Source: Ignavibacteria bacterium UBA4661
Lineage (GTDB): Bacteria; Bacteroidota; Ignavibacteria; Kapaibacteriales; UBA4661
DNA: 7,008 nucleotides
Direction: 5' to 3'
Assembly (NCBI GenBank): GCA_002405405.1
Contig: DHLT01000043.1
Location: 1-7,008 of the forward strand
A model generated the notes under the pieces. It searched no databases and was not told the DNA's origin. It worked only from the letters and a program-made list of their open reading frames with translations. This document shows positions 6,544 to 7,008 of this stretch, piece after piece. A program made the translations under genes and the position numbers. Each line of letters starts with the position of its first letter. The stretch's first letter is position 1.

Positions 6544-6593
6544 GTTCTTCGTCTTGAATAAAGACAATGTGTTACAGAAGAACGGCTTTTTTT
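6544..6593 (+). terminator. Branched stem followed by T-tract before the desaturase
   Basis: GTTCTTC (6544-6550) pairs perfectly with GAAGAAC (6577-6583). Inside it, GTCTT/AAGAC (6551-6555 with 6561-6565) and TGT/ACA (6568-6570 with 6574-6576) can form two smaller hairpins, giving a possible three-way junction. Seven T begin at 6587, three bases after the outer stem. This may terminate the permease transcript or act as an attenuator or structured leader controlling the desaturase, whose ATG is only 26 bases after the stem. Folding was done by eye. Confidence 0.35.
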
Positions 6594-6609
6594 CATTTTT
6601 CTCTTTGTT
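6586..6609 (+). promoter_or_regulatory. Pyrimidine-rich leader before the desaturase start
   Basis: The 24 bases before the ATG at 6610 are all C or T except A6595 and G6607. They contain TTTCATTTTTCTCTTT (6591-6606) and end in GTTATG, as does the ROK kinase leader. No Shine-Dalgarno sequence is present. Confidence 0.45.
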
Positions 6610-7008
6610 ATGGGAAATCTTCCTGCCATCGCACCCACCGAAGTTCCGTCGTTGCGTCGTTATTTTCATATTCGAGCAATTCCGTTTTGGTTTATTCATG
6701 TTGCATGTCTAGGCGCTTTTTTTGTAGATTTTTCGTGGAACTATGTTGCGCTTGCTGCGGGATTATATTTCACGCGAATGTTTTTAGTTACCGGTGTATA
6801 TCATCGCTACTTCTCACATCGTGCATATAATACCAGCCGAGTTTTTCAATTTATTCTTGCTTTTTTGGCGCAGACAACAGCGCAAAAAGGTTGTTTATGG
6901 TGGGCAGCACATCATCGTCATCATCATGCTCATTCAGATCAGGAAGCCGATATTCATTCACCTAAAGATGGATTTTGGTATTCTCACATGGGATGGATTC
7001 TTGATACT
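6610..7008 (+). CDS. Membrane acyl-CoA (stearoyl-CoA type, delta-9) desaturase, 5' part
   Basis: The 133 residues before the right edge are the N-terminal part of a membrane fatty-acid desaturase, a di-iron enzyme that uses O2 and reducing electrons to place a cis double bond in an acyl chain, adjusting membrane fluidity. Hydrophobic segments lie at about 22-42 and 44-62. The first histidine box is HRYFSH (65-70) in GVYHRYFSHRAY. The second is HRHHH (102-106) in WWAAHHRHHHAHSD. GFWYSHMGW (121-129) is another signature of the family. The third box and the rest of the enzyme, typically reaching 250-330 residues or more, lie beyond the window. The start is the first ATG after an in-frame TAA at 6559-6561. 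It lies 183 bases after the permease stop, in a gap rich in inverted repeats, and so probably has its own regulation. The electron donor is not seen. Confidence 0.92.
   Translation, partial: MGNLPAIAPTEVPSLRRYFHIRAIPFWFIHVACLGAFFVDFSWNYVALAAGLYFTRMFLVTGVYHRYFSHRAYNTSRVFQFILAFLAQTTAQKGCLWWAAHHRHHHAHSDQEADIHSPKDGFWYSHMGWILDT

Noticed and set aside
6530..6830. Plus-strand open frames overlapping the desaturase start
   Set aside because: They lie in other frames of the clearly recognised desaturase and of its T-rich leader. The products are Phe/Ser/Cys-rich with no recognisable family.
6910..6933. CAT/CGT trinucleotide repeat
   Set aside because: It encodes the second histidine box of the desaturase (HHRHHHAH), so the repetition is explained by protein function.

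Overview
The window carries eight protein genes and no RNA gene, mobile element, CRISPR array or long repeat that I could recognise. The DUF5683-type envelope protein, an FtsB/DivIC-type division protein, moderate to low G+C, and start codons without a Shine-Dalgarno sequence together suggest a free-living member of the Bacteroidota/Chlorobiota/Ignavibacteriota/Kapabacteria side of the FCB group. This placement is an inference; no ribosomal marker is present. Two O2-dependent iron enzymes, a Rieske oxygenase and a membrane fatty-acid desaturase, point to an aerobic or microaerobic lifestyle.

Layout. Bases 1-242 hold the 3' part of an FtsB/DivIC-like gene whose reading frame is broken by a TAA at 75-77. 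Then on the plus strand come a ROK-family sugar kinase (288-1232), RidA enamine/imine deaminase (1305-1679) and a DUF5683 membrane protein (1687-2358). Converging on these from the minus strand are methionyl-tRNA formyltransferase, fmt (3318 down to 2386), and upstream of it a Rieske-type ring-hydroxylating or N-demethylating oxygenase (4476 down to 3376). A 222-base divergent gap separates the oxygenase from a plus-strand amino-acid permease of the APC/CAT type (4699-6426). After a 183-base gap rich in inverted repeats, an acyl-CoA desaturase starts at 6610 and runs off the right edge.

The genes do not form one obvious pathway. They look like housekeeping genes (division, initiator-tRNA formylation, metabolite damage control, sugar phosphorylation) beside uptake and oxygenase genes. 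RidA and DUF5683 are only 7 to 22 bases apart and are probably co-transcribed. The oxygenase and fmt may share a transcript, although fmt has a plausible promoter of its own.

The most notable non-coding signal is a recurring pyrimidine-rich leader containing TTTCATTTT just before the starts of at least three unrelated genes (ROK kinase, ridA, desaturase), where a ribosome binding site would be expected. In two of these cases a hairpin sits immediately upstream of the T-rich tract. I found no defence system or other clearly new multi-gene system.
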